This document shows positions 31,928 to 47,389 of a stretch of 64,000 nucleotides of DNA, piece by piece (within the stretch, counting starts at the first letter, position 1; each line of letters begins with the position of its first letter). Below the pieces are notes generated by a model that saw only the letters and a program-made list of their open reading frames with translations, did no database searches and was not told where the DNA came from. Position numbers and translations under genes: made by a program. Origin of the DNA: Macrocystis pyrifera (lineage: Eukaryota; Sar; Phaeophyceae; Laminariales; Laminariaceae); contig JASSKH010000001.1 in NCBI GenBank assembly GCA_031763025.1, forward strand, positions 13,543,659 through 13,607,658, written 5' to 3'.

Positions 31928-33995
31928 AGATATCTTTCTCTCTGAGCGGGGCTCGGTTGGTACATCCCTGCCCCCCCCCCCCCCCTCAGAGCTCCCACCT
32001 GGAGACCGCCTCCTTCGATTACTTGCCGGACCTTCCCTGCGGTTCTTTCCTCCATCTGTTTTGCACTTTCAGTTAGTTTTTCCCTTCTTTTTTTTGCTTC
32101 GTGTGCGTGCGTGTACTCAAAGCACGGCACCGCGGGCGAGCAGGGCGCCGTCGCGGGGTTTGCAGCGGGTGCTGGCGGGTAGAGGGGGGGGTGGGGGTTG
32201 GACGGAGCGCGGTCGCCGTTTTCGTGGCAAGGCGTCACGTGCCCGGTCGAGACACGAGGGAAGCATGAGTGGGCTCTGTCTGGCCTCCTCGTGTGGAATC
32301 GGTTGTATAGTGTACGAGTCCAGCCGCTTGGGTCTGCAACATAAAAATTCAAGCGGTGCTTATTTTTGCGACCAAGCTCAAGTGCACAGAGAGAGTTACG
32401 CAGTCTTAGCACAGTCTTAGCACCAACGTTGTCGAGTTGGCGGACGAGGGCCGCGGTGAGCACCGGGCTTCACGCGAAGCCGTGCGATGGGGCTCACTGT
32501 GGCAGAGAAGGAGGAAAGCTTTACCCGGACCGAATCGGTGGCGAGGGTGGTCGCGAGAGGGGCGGGCGGCGTACGAGGCTGAGAGAGCTCGGTGTTTCGA
32601 TTTTTGTCTTTTCGACCGGTGTCAGGTGTTCCAAGCAGGCAGAAAACAATCAACATGAGAGGGGACGGGGATTTTTTCTTGTTTCTGATTTCTCGGTTTC
32701 ATTTTCATTGTTTTCGCAATGCTGTTCGGCCGTGCTGTGCTTTCTCTTTCGTACATACATAATATCAAAAGGAGATATTAATATTAATAGTACCCTGCGA
32801 GTACCTGGGGTGTGTGTGTACGTACGCACGGCATGCGGCGTTCTGGTTCTGTTCCTGCATGGAGCATGGAGCTGTTGGCTTTTTCAAATCGCCTGTTTGC
32901 ACCTTATTGTTTGGACCGTTTGTTCCGTTCCATTCTTCTTCCTCATGAGCGAGCGGAACCGCTCGCGACGCGAAGCGCTTGGAGACGTACTTGTAGATAT
33001 CTTTCTCTCTGAGCGTGCTCGGTTCGTACATCCCTGGCCCCTGAGAGCTCCCACTTGGACACCGCCTTCTGGTATTGCTTGCTTGCCGGCGAGAGTTTTT
33101 TTTGTTGTTGTTTGTTTTCTTCTTTCGTTTCGTGTGCGTGCGTGTACCCAGAGCACGGCACCGCGGGCGACCCCGGCGCCGTCGCGGGTGTTAGAGTGTG
33201 CTGGCGGGTAGAGAAGGGGTCGGACAGAGCGCGGTCGACGTTTTCGTGGCTAGGCGTCGCGTGTACCTCGAGATACGAGGGAAACATGAATGGGCTCTGT
33301 CTGGCCTCCTCTTGTGGGGCTGGGTATAATAAGTACGAGGCTATAAGGGTCGTTTTGGTATGCAAAAGAACATTCACGCGGTGCTTGTTTTTTTTACCAA
33401 GCTGAAGTTCACAAGGAGAGCTCCGCAGCCTGAACATCAACAGTGTCGAGCTGGTGAATCCAGATGCCACCGTAAGCGCGGGGCTTTACGCGAAGCGCGA
33501 CGACGGGCTCACTGGGGCAGAGAGGGAGGAAAGCTCTACTCGGATCGAATCGGTGGCAGGTTGGTCGCGAGAGGGGCGGGCAGCGCACGAGGCTGAGAAG
33601 AGGTCTGCTGTTCGGCTTTTTTTTTTTTCTGACCGGCGCTAGGTGTTCCAATCAGGCGGGAAATAATTACATGAGTGGAGGGTGGATTTTTTTTTTTTTG
33701 CTCTTTTTGAAATCTTCCATGGCTTGTTTTCATTTTCACTATCAGGGTTACCGGTGCTGTACCGTGCTGTGCTTTCTCTTTCGTACATACCCTGGTATCA
33801 AAAGAAGGAAACAAGTAGCCTACCTGGGGTATGCACGTGCGCACGGCATGCGGCGTTCGGGTTGTTTTCCTGGATGGAGCATGGAGCTCTTGGAATTTCC
33901 AAGTCGCCTGTTTGCACCTACTAGTCATTGTCTATCGGACCGTCTGTTCCCATTCTTCCTCGCGTGAACGAGCGTAGGAACAACCCGCTGCGCGA
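31928..33995. repeat. Direct tandem duplication, two units of about 1.05 kb
   Basis: Unit 1 starts GATATCTTTCTCTCTGAGC at 31930, unit 2 with the same sequence at 32996. Shared landmarks in order: AGCACGGCACCGCGGGCGA, GGGCTCTGTCTGGCCTCCTC, TTTCTCTTTCGTACATAC, GCGCGAAGC. Divergence is substantial and both have frame-breaking differences, so no conserved protein is evident. Confidence 0.65.
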
Positions 33996-35022
33996 AGCAC
34001 TTGTATACACACCCCAACACTGGGTGTATGACACAAATAATCGGGTGCCTCTGATTGCAACACCAACTGCAATTAAACACGTGCACCAACGTTTTGGTCA
34101 ATTTCCATTTTGCACGTCGGCACAAATCCTATCCGACCCTACCCCAACCCTAAACACTTTGGGGGCCTCGAGGTCGGCAAGGGCGGTCGCGGGTGTTTCG
34201 GTAGCGTTTTGGTAGAAAAACACGGCCGTCCGGAAAGCCAGGCGTCCGAAAGCCGGCCGCGAGGCCAGCCGAAAGCCGGCCGAGAGGCCAGTCGAAAGCC
34301 GGCCGAAAGCCGGCCGAAAGGCCAGCCGCGGCCTACGGCATCATATATTGGTTTTGTACAAGTTGTTTTTGCAAGAGGGCCTCTCCGAGTACTCGCAGAC
34401 TCGTCCGACTCCTACACCTGGTACGAGTACGAGTATAACCAGGTAAAGCGGGGTATCGAGGAGAGGGGCCAACACACAACTTTTGCTGGATATGGTGTGT
34501 ACCATTGAGACACGCGGAACACACCGAGATGAAGTAAGGTAGTATCTTCTATACCACAGGTAAAGAGTTACCTGGTACCTGCGATGCGGCGCACTGCTGT
34601 GGTTGCTTGGCTATAGTGCAGACCGCAACAACAGCAGCAGCGAGAGATACTTTTTTGTTTTAAAAGCTTCGTCAACATATTCGTTCAATTTTGTTTGCCT
34701 TTACGATACGCCGACGATCGTACTCGTACCGCAGCTGGAGTATTTGCACCAGCCTACGCCTACCCTCTCTCGCCGGCTCGTCGGCTTGATGCAAAAGTTT
34801 CAAATTGAAGGTTTCACAGCTTTTGAAAAGACAACCAGCACCGAACAACACAGTACTGCAGAAAGTGGGTTACACCTTGACCCCTTCGCCACGACGCAGT
34901 CATCACACCACGGCCAGCAGGAACACGCACAGGTGGCGTACACTACCCCCCCCCCCCAGCGCCACGACGGCCATGCCTCTCTCTCAATGCCGGTATCCAC
35001 AGGGTTTCCCCCCGTCTCTCAC

Positions 35023-35118
35023 CTGGCCACCCGGTGGATGGGGTGGCATCCCCATGCCCCCCGATTGAGAAACCTGCGGATGTCCCAGCGGAGTCGACGG
35101 CATCCCCGTGTCGGACAT
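35023..35118 (-). CDS. Putative first coding exon of the YLPM1-like gene
   Basis: Thirty-two codons from an ATG: MSDTGMPSTPLGHPQ, then a Gly/Met/Pro stretch MGMPPHPPGGQ, ending at a consensus donor CAG|GTGAGA in phase 0. The composition resembles the proline-rich N-terminus of YLPM1, and the phase fits the exon at 29450, 5.6 kb further on. Nothing in the sequence proves the link, and other small exons could lie in between. Confidence 0.45.
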
Positions 35119-36164
35119 AGCAGAGCAATCTAGTGTGGTTACGTAGTCATTGCTGTGTGTCAAAGAAGGGCCTGCTCACAGTTCTGCCAAAACTCCCGGA
35201 TCCCGGAAATATACGCCCTTAAGTCTTATGAACTCCATTCTAAACAAACTCGAAGAACGAAGCCCAACAGCGTACGACACGATAGAAACTCTGTGTTTCG
35301 CCAACGAAAGACTGCGAGTCGCACACGCCCTCAAGCCCCAGCGAAAAGTACCAGGTGCGTAGCAATTGTGTTGGTGGTAGCTGCTGCTTTGGCCGCTTTT
35401 TTTTTTTTTTAGTGGGAGAAAGTTTAATTTTTGTTGTTTTTTTTTAATCTGTCCTTCTGCTACGTTTGCACCACCAGGCATACATGCTCCAACGCCCGCT
35501 GCTGCTGTTTGCCGTGGTCTGGTGTTGCCACGTATTGCAGGTTCAAAATCAACGCCCAAAAATGGCGCGCGGTTTGGCTATACGCCGCCTGCGTGGTCAT
35601 GCTAGTTCTCGCAGCGGGCACTGGCGGAGGGACGGTGGAAGCTTCGCCGGGGAAAGAGAGACGACGAGCGGCGTGCCGAGTACGAGAGGTGAGGCCGGCT
35701 GATGTTTCGGACTCGTTTCGAGTTGTCTGCGGTGATGTAATGCCATCAACAGCAGCAGCAGCAGCAGCAGCGAAAGACGAAACCTGCCATGAAAGGCAAG
35801 GCAAGGCAGACAGCACCCATAAACTGAGATCACAAGTGTCAACTGGCCCCGAGGTGCCGACCGAGGACCCGGATGTTAATAAGACACGAGCACCTGGTAC
35901 CTGACAGCTGACAGATACCTTTTTTAGTATCCTGCAGCAGTGTGGAGTCGTGGGGGGGAGGAGCGGGTAACATGTAACACACGTAACACGGAAAGGTGAG
36001 CTTGCTGGATGCTCCCAAAATTCCGCGATATGATACCATCGAGTCATGTCATCACCCCCGCTATTCGTATTAATAATAGGATTGCTCTGATTCATAAATA
36101 TGAACATGCAGCTGAGGACCACAACCCTGGACAATAGACAATTGGCCCTGCAACACGTAGCAAT

Positions 36165-36506
36165 AGAATTTGGTGCAATGGACGGGTCTATTGTCGTCGG
36201 CACAGGCTATCGATTGGCACGTTCCTCGATCCATTGTCGTCGATAATGCCTATGGATAGGTTGCGTCCCCAAACATATTGTTCAGGCAGGAGTGTGCTGA
36301 AGTACCTGGGTTGAGACCTAGGACACCGACAATGGCTATCGACGGATAGCTCGCAGAATCTACTGCGGTCCACAGCAGTAGCTATCGATGGACAACATTT
36401 CTTGATCTATGATGGCCCGGCGATGACTATCGTTAGATGCATTTCTTGATATATTGTATATTGTGACCGGTAATGGCTATCGATATAGCGATTCGGCCCC
36501 GGATAA
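36165..36506 (+). repeat. Imperfect repeat with GGCTATCGAT core
   Basis: Units of about 60-80 bp, each with GGCTATCGA(T/C)GG and a TTTCTTGAT/TTCCTCGAT segment, run into the second gap. Confidence 0.5.
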
Positions 36507-36606
36507 NNNNNNNNNNNNNNNNNNNNNNNNNNNNNNNNNNNNNNNNNNNNNNNNNNNNNNNNNNNNNNNNNNNNNNNNNNNNNNNNNNNNNNNNNNNNNN
36601 NNNNNN
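36507..36606. other. Assembly gap of 100 N
   Basis: Exactly 100 N. The left flank is an imperfect repeat with CTATCGAT units; the right flank is a TA microsatellite that runs into the acceptor of a GT48 exon. Confidence 0.95.
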
Positions 36607-36624
36607 TATATATATATATATCAG

Positions 36625-41034
<4,410 letters not shown>

Positions 41035-41105
41035 CGTCGCTCAGGCTCCTAGTGCCTCTGTTATAGCGTCGCTCAGGCTCCTAGTGTCCCTATCATAGCG
41101 TCGCC

Positions 41106-42904
41106 GAGGGCACTCAAGCCCGGACTGAACGGAGGGTGCTCGAGCTGCTCTGATCGCTGGTCCCGACGTTGACATCGCCCTGCTGCCCGCCAGAGAGTAT
41201 CGTAGGGGATGGAGGGAGGGTAGGAGGAGGGAGGGAGGGAGGGAGGGAGGCTGGGGGAGTGGGGATGGGGAGAAGGAAGGGGGAGGGGCTTCAACAACGG
41301 CTGTAGGGTTTTGATGGACGGGATGTGTGTGCCGCCTCTTTTTGGCGGCTGCGTGTCTCTCTGTCTCTCTACCCGTCCGCATGTACTGTCCCAAGTTTCT
41401 GAAGTGTCTGTCGGTAAAAACGTTAACGGGACGGAATTCGGGAGAGACAGGCGGGGGTAGGAGTGGGAACGGGGGGCGGGGGTGGGGGGTACATAGCTGG
41501 CGCGTGACAAACCGGAGAAGTACTTCGGGTTTCGCAGGGATGGGACGCATGTTCGTTCCTCGGAGATGGGACGCTCGTCGTTCCTCGCCCTCTCGCTCAA
41601 CGTCCGCAAGTTTAGAATAGTTTATTGCAGGGGGAGGAAAATATGGTGGGGGGGGTGGGGGGGGGGTGGGGGGGTAGTTGGGTGGGTGGAGGGGGTCGTA
41701 GCAGTAGTGGTGGAGGTAGCGGGAGATAAAGTCGTATAGAGGCGGGGGGGGGGGGGGGTAACAATATGCGGCGTGGGGGGAAGGGAGGTGGACCCCGAGG
41801 GGGCTATCTAGCACACAGGGTACACCCCTTACATGAAGGGATGGAGGCGCATGTCATGGTTTATGTGCTATAGTATATTTTAACAGCTGGCTCTACTATG
41901 TACCGTTTTACGCAGATTAAGACGGGGTGTCACCTTCCCGGGATTGGAAGGGAGGATGCCAGGGGGTATGGGTGAAGGGGGGGGGGGGGGGGGGGGCAGG
42001 TTTACCCCCGGCCGTTTTCGGCGGCTTTGATGCACGCAAACAGGTTTCAGGTGGGGGACACAAGTTGTCCCATGACACTTTTGGCAGCCTCGGCGCACGC
42101 AGAGAGGTTTCGACTCAGATAGAGGCGGGGTATATCTCTGGCGAGAGAGGGGGTGGGGAGGGGGGGCGGACGCGGGGACGACGAAGGGGAAAAGAAACGA
42201 TGAAGGACGGCTTACGCGCGAAGCAGGGTGGATCGGGAAATGGCGGATCGCCACGGAATGGGATGGAGTGGAATGGAAGTGCCGAGGGGCAGACAGGCGG
42301 GAACGTTTCGTTTCCGTCCGTGTCTTCCCTCCTTTTTTTTTTTTTTCCTCTTTGTGCTCCCTTTTTTTCCCCTCCTCCCGAGTGCTTTTCCATATTTTAT
42401 TCCACCACCAATAAAATTTGTTGTTGTCGGAATGGAAGGGCGTGTACACGTTGTTGAGGTGTGTCTGTCTGCATGTCTTGTCTGTCCCGTGACGAACCTC
42501 AACGGTGCTGCTGTCGCCGGCAGGTGTGTGCGGGGGGGGAGACTAGAGAAAGACGGGAAGGGCGTGGTGACTCTTTTTCCTCCTTTTTTTTCCGTTTTGT
42601 TCGTGCTTCCCTTGTTGCCTCCTCCTGAGTGATTTCAAGCTGTTTTCTGATATTTTGGTTTCGCCACCAAGAAAAAACAAGGGGGGTCTGTTTTAGTCCG
42701 TCGTGCCGTACCCTACCCCTCACAGAACCCGAGGATGCTTGTGGATGTTTAGTTACCTGAGTGGTATATGTTCTCTACTTCTGTTTTGTCTGTCTTTCTT
42801 TTTTCCTTCCTTTATTTCTCGATTATTCTCTTCCTACCTTTCTTTCATGCAATGATCTTGCTACTAGCTTTGTTTTCTTTGTTTTATATTTTATGATACA
42901 TACA
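41106..42904. other. Intergenic DNA downstream of GT48
   Basis: G-rich strands with GGGAGG runs (41210-41300, 41640-41760), and two related blocks at about 42300-42470 and 42555-42680 (T-rich run, CCTCCT, ATATTTT, CACCAA). I see no convincing gene. Confidence 0.4.
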
Positions 42905-42919
42905 TTTGGCGAGCAGGGT

Positions 42920-43560
42920 GGTCGAGTCCAGCGGCGACTGTTCGCGTCTAGCGGCGTTTACCCACGTCTAGCGGCGTCTACCCGGCGTTCAACGTTGTTT
43001 GCCCGCGGTTGTCCCGTTTGAAGGCGTCTAGCCGCGTTTGGCGGCGTCCGCCAGCGTTTGGCGGCGTGCGTCTATCCGCGTCTGGCAGAGTTTACCCGCG
43101 TTTGGTGGTATTTACCCGCATTTGGCGTGGTCTACCCGCCTTTGGTGGGGTCTACCCGGAATTGGCGGGGTCTACCCGCAATTGGCGGGGTCTACCCGTG
43201 TTTGGCTGGGTTTACCAGCGTTTGGAGGAGTCTACCCGCGTTTGGTGGCGGTTGCCTTTGTTCGGCGGGGTGCACCCGCGTTTGGAAGCGTTCACGCGCG
43301 TGTGGCGGTGTCTAACCGCGTTTGACTGCGTGCGTGTACCCGCGTTAGGCCGGGGGGCTATACCCGCGTTTGACTGCGTGCGTCTACCCGCATGTGGTGG
43401 CGGCTGCCCGCGTTTTGAAGCGTCTGCTCGCGTGTAGTGGTGTCTGACCGTTGTTGGCGGTGTCTAGCCATGTTTGGCTTTGTCTACCCGCTTTTTCGGC
43501 CTCTACCCGCGCTTTTCTCGTCTCGCGGGATTTGCCAGCCACGTCTACGCCTGGCAGTGT
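42920..43560 (+). repeat. 20-bp minisatellite
   Basis: About 30 units of TCTACCCGCGTTTGGCGGGG with substitutions. A 20-bp unit rotates through all three frames, which produces several overlapping open frames with RVWRGLPAFGG-type repeats; these are not real proteins. Confidence 0.85.
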
Positions 43561-43716
43561 CTACCATCCTTTGAGCTCGAGGAAACTTATCACTCACATG
43601 ACGATGAGGATGAGTGATGATAGCAGAGCGAGCCCATCGGCGAAAACGCGAGGTTCGGACTCGAACGCGTGGATAGAAGCGGGGGCGGGGGTGGTGGCGG
43701 CGAGGGGGGGGGGGGG

Positions 43717-43765
<49 letters not shown>

Positions 43766-45473
43766 AGAATACCCGAACGATGCTGTCATAGTTGTTGTGC
43801 TGCGCCTCGTTCTCCAAACTTTGGCCGCCAATTTTGACTTGCTTTGTCGTGTCTTCTCAACGTACGAGCTCCTTTATAGTGTGTCTCCGTGGGCCAAGCA
43901 AGAAGTATTTATACGTACAGTACGTAGCCTTTTGTTTTTGTCAAAGTCACGACATGCCTGTCGAGGCGTGCATTTTTCTTCTTCAAATCGTTCCCTTATT
44001 ATAGTGTGTGTGTCTGTTCTGTCTTGTCTCTCTGTCTGCCGGTCGGTCGGTCGGTCTGGTCTATCTATCTGTCTGTCTGTCTGTCTGTCCGACTGCCCGC
44101 CCATCAATATGTCTGCGTTTCATTATTGTTGGTAAAGAGAGTGGCCCTCTTTTGCTAAACCGTTGTGTTGTACATCCCTGCGTTTTTTTTTTGGGAGGGG
44201 AACGGAGTAATACTTTGTTTTATGATGCAGTAGAAGCTACTGTAACTAGCAGCAGAAGCTACTGTGTATAGCAGTAAAAGCTATTTAAGGGTAGAGCGTA
44301 CAGACGAGTACCAGCTGGCAGACGTGGGGCCTGGGGGCAGAGAGAAATAGAAAGGTGGTGAGGCCGGCATGCTTCCGTATGTACGAGGAGGCCGTGAAGA
44401 GAAGATATGGCCTTGCGGACGACGCAAAACATCACACAGAGAGCAGCAACAGCAGCACCAATATCAGATCGATCGATCGGTCTATATAATTATATTATTT
44501 AATGACAACGTGGGAGAAGAGAGAGATGGTGATCTACCCGCGAGGAGGCGGGTTATACACTTTGCGGTCGGCCGTGGGTGCAAAAGTGACCGACCGTACT
44601 TACTTGTTGCATCATGCCCCTCTCCTCAGGGCGTGCGGTGCATTATTATTCGACCTATGGTGATGCCGCACCTCCCTCCTCAGCAGGTGGGATTGTATTT
44701 TGCGGCCAGGGATGAAACAACTGGGAGCGTTAGAGATGGACACCCCGCGCAGAGCGTAACCCTCGCACATTTGTCGGTCTGGACCATTTGACCATTCGCT
44801 GTCTCGGTGGGCTTTCTACCGTATTATTGATTGAATGTAGGGCAGGGCAAGGGTTGCCCGGCTGTTCCCTAGGGTTTTACCATAAAACAAAAGGTTGGCC
44901 GGCGGTATGACAATTCTCTCGCGACGTCGATATTTGCCACGTAGAATATTACTTGTTTGCAGATGCTGCTGTTGCCGCTATTTCGAAGCAAACACACAAA
45001 CAAAACGTCACAGTCGAGCATCGCGCAGATTGCGATGACCTCGACGTGTCGCGAACACACCCACACCAAATAAAACGCTGCCGTGAAGTCAAAGATGACA
45101 AAAGGCATACAAGTAGACTTTTCGCCGATGATCGTCACGTACATGCACCCCGTAAACAACACTCTGTCGACCGAACAGTTAATATAAATGTAGCCGCGCA
45201 GAACTCGAAAGGCTGGATGCGCCGTGCAACATTTCTACTAAATTCGTTCTAGCAATAAGGGGGAAACAAGAAGGCAGGCAATCCTAATCGAGAAGCAATA
45301 TCACATCAAAAATCAAAACGTTTCAACACACATGTGAAGAACACGTGAGACGCTCAAGGCGGTGGTACGTCGGAGTCGAGTCGGCAAGGCACAGCTGCGC
45401 TCCCCACGTCGTAGTGGCCAGGACTTCGGTAAGGCGGAGGCATGATGAGTCCTTGTCTAGTCGCCTCGATTAT
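43561..45473. other. Intergenic, simple repeats only
   Basis: A poly(G) block at 43707-43764, a GTCT/TCGG run (44035-44095) and an AGAAGCTACTGT repeat (44228-44285). The rest is moderately complex but I can assign no exon. Confidence 0.4.
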
Positions 45474-46334
45474 CTACGCGCGTTCTTGGCTTGCGCGCTC
45501 ATGGTAGCTAGCACTACGGTATGGTGACGTTTGTGCCTGGGGAACAGGCAAGGTCATAGACTTTCGAAGGTAGACATACATATGCTGGAAACCATGATAC
45601 CAGTCATAGTCGAAATCGTCGCAAGACGTGGTACTCCCCCCGAGTATGCAATCGTACTTCAACCACCGCCCTCTCGAACGCAACTGGGTCACGAAATGGT
45701 TCGGAATGGAGTAGATGACAGCTACGAGGCAGTACTCAACGCCTATCATCAAAATGGGTGACGGTGCTGGCGGCTCTCCGGCGTCCTCGTAGATGTCTAC
45801 ACGTGCAGACGCGAAGAAAACGCGATCTGGGGCGTTGTCCGCACTCCAAGGAAGAATCGACCATGTGGATGTGCTGATGTGCCGGGCGCAGCTCTCGTCG
45901 CAGGGGGGGCACGGAGCAGGTCCAGGAAATGGGAAGTCGGAGGCGGCTCCGGTTAGGAACAAGGCATTGACTGCATCATGGAGTGACTGGGGCGGTCCGT
46001 GCGGAATCAAGACTGGTGCGGGATCTCGCCATCGTGCACATTGGGATGCGGGTATCTCGATGTGGCCATGGTCTTCGATATGGCAATGGGTAGTGTAGTG
46101 CCAGTTGAATCCGAGAGCCGTCCGAGTGTACATGATACGAGCATGCCGTTCCACGACGTCACCTGGCCACCCGCTGTTGGGGTGGAGTTGATCATCAGGT
46201 CGAAGGGTGATCGCTTCGTATGTGGACCCTGGCGTTCTCATTACGGATCCTGCGCACCGTATTATTGATAGTTCGTCGATGTCGTATGAATATGATCGGG
46301 GTGGTTTTGTTTGAGATGGATTTCGGAGTTCCAC
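45474..46334 (-). pseudogene. Transposon-associated peptidase-like ORF, probably partial
   Basis: A 286-codon open frame without low complexity. Its C-terminal part has a CPPCDESC cysteine cluster and then ILMIGVEYCLVAVIY, HFVTQLRSRGRWLKYDC and DWYHGFQHMYVYLRK. The order hydrophobic strand, His-Phe, charged turn, Trp-x-x-Tyr-Asp resembles the histidine-box end of ubiquitin-protease-like domains carried by some large DNA transposons. The catalytic-Cys half is not seen. Near the middle it has RWRDPAPVLIPHGPPQ. I am unsure of the family; it could be an ordinary single-exon gene of unknown function. Confidence 0.35.
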
Positions 46335-47389
46335 ATAGTATACACATAGCTACGATGCTGATGAAAAAATGAAGAGGGGCAACGTTGGCCGGTTTGGTTT
46401 CTGACATTTATTTGTTTCTGTGTGGCGGCAGGCGAGCGGGGCGGCCAAGCGAGCGGCGCACGAGAAAAAAATATCACCAAGCATGATAACAACAAAGCCT
46501 CACCAACCACCACAATCACTACGTACGTATGAAAAAACGGGGGAGGGAAAAAACGTCATCATCATCAATCTGCGGCAGGCAGAGCGCGTATCGTCTGTAA
46601 TGGTCGGGCTCCCGCTGCATCCCCTACGGCCATGACATACCAATGGACTAAGCAAAGAATATCAGCACCAGAGATAACACCCTAACACCGACCACCCCCA
46701 CCCCGATCGCGGTACACGCACGTATCAAGGTAAGCACCGGAGGGAGCAACAGAGCAACGCGTATCGTTGGGTCTGCACTACAATGAGCTGAACCGAAAGC
46801 ATACTTGTACCTACCAGAGATGGATGCCGTACCACCACAAGGAAACCAATCAGAAACAGAAACAAAACTACAGAAGTAGGATCGGTCACTCGGAGAAGGC
46901 AGCTTTCGCTCCTGGGGCGGGATAATGCCTGGTATGGGGGCGTGCTTTGCTTGCCTTATAGGGGTAACCCCTAATTTTTCTGAGGTTCCTCGCTTGACCT
47001 TAAGTAGCTATACTATTAGTAACAAGTCACCCAAACAACTGAGTTGGACAACAGCCAATAGAAGGCAAACCGACGAACAATCTCCCCAGTAAATATTCCA
47101 AAACACTACGAAATTATTTTTTTCCGGCAATATTGTGTTAAGGCGCCCGGTCAGTCCCAGTGACATATTTTTGCCGGAAATTGCATCATACCCCCATCGT
47201 AGCACGCCTCATTATTACCATTACCAAAGGTGGTGTTTTATACCACGTGGATCATCAAGGGGGGGGGTAGACAAACGCCCAACTCGCAATCTCAGAGAGG
47301 TTTGCTACATTGTCCAATGTCCCCACCATGACCTTTTCACGCCCACACTGTGCCACGGGTGGGGGGGGGGGGTCCCGGCCACACCTGTG
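46335..47389. other. Intergenic without recognised feature
   Basis: No repeat family, no exon with a recognisable protein and no RNA gene seen. The transposon-like ORF at 45474-46334 may extend into it in another frame. Confidence 0.35.

Larger units (their letters stand above)
29451..35022. other. Long intron of the YLPM1-like gene (if the first exon is right)
   Basis: Contains M2 copies, the pC-B/pC-A stack at 30761-31612, a GGAAG array (29762-29812), a tandem duplication of about 1 kb and a CCGGCCGAAAG repeat at 34250-34330. No protein exon recognised. Confidence 0.5.

Noticed and set aside
31851-33470. Similar open frames in both units of the 1-kb tandem duplication
   Set aside because: Similarity follows the DNA duplication; frames shift between the units and no domain or splice pattern is recognised.
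43009-43437. 142-codon frame with RVWRGLPAFGG repeats
   Set aside because: Artefact of the 20-bp minisatellite.
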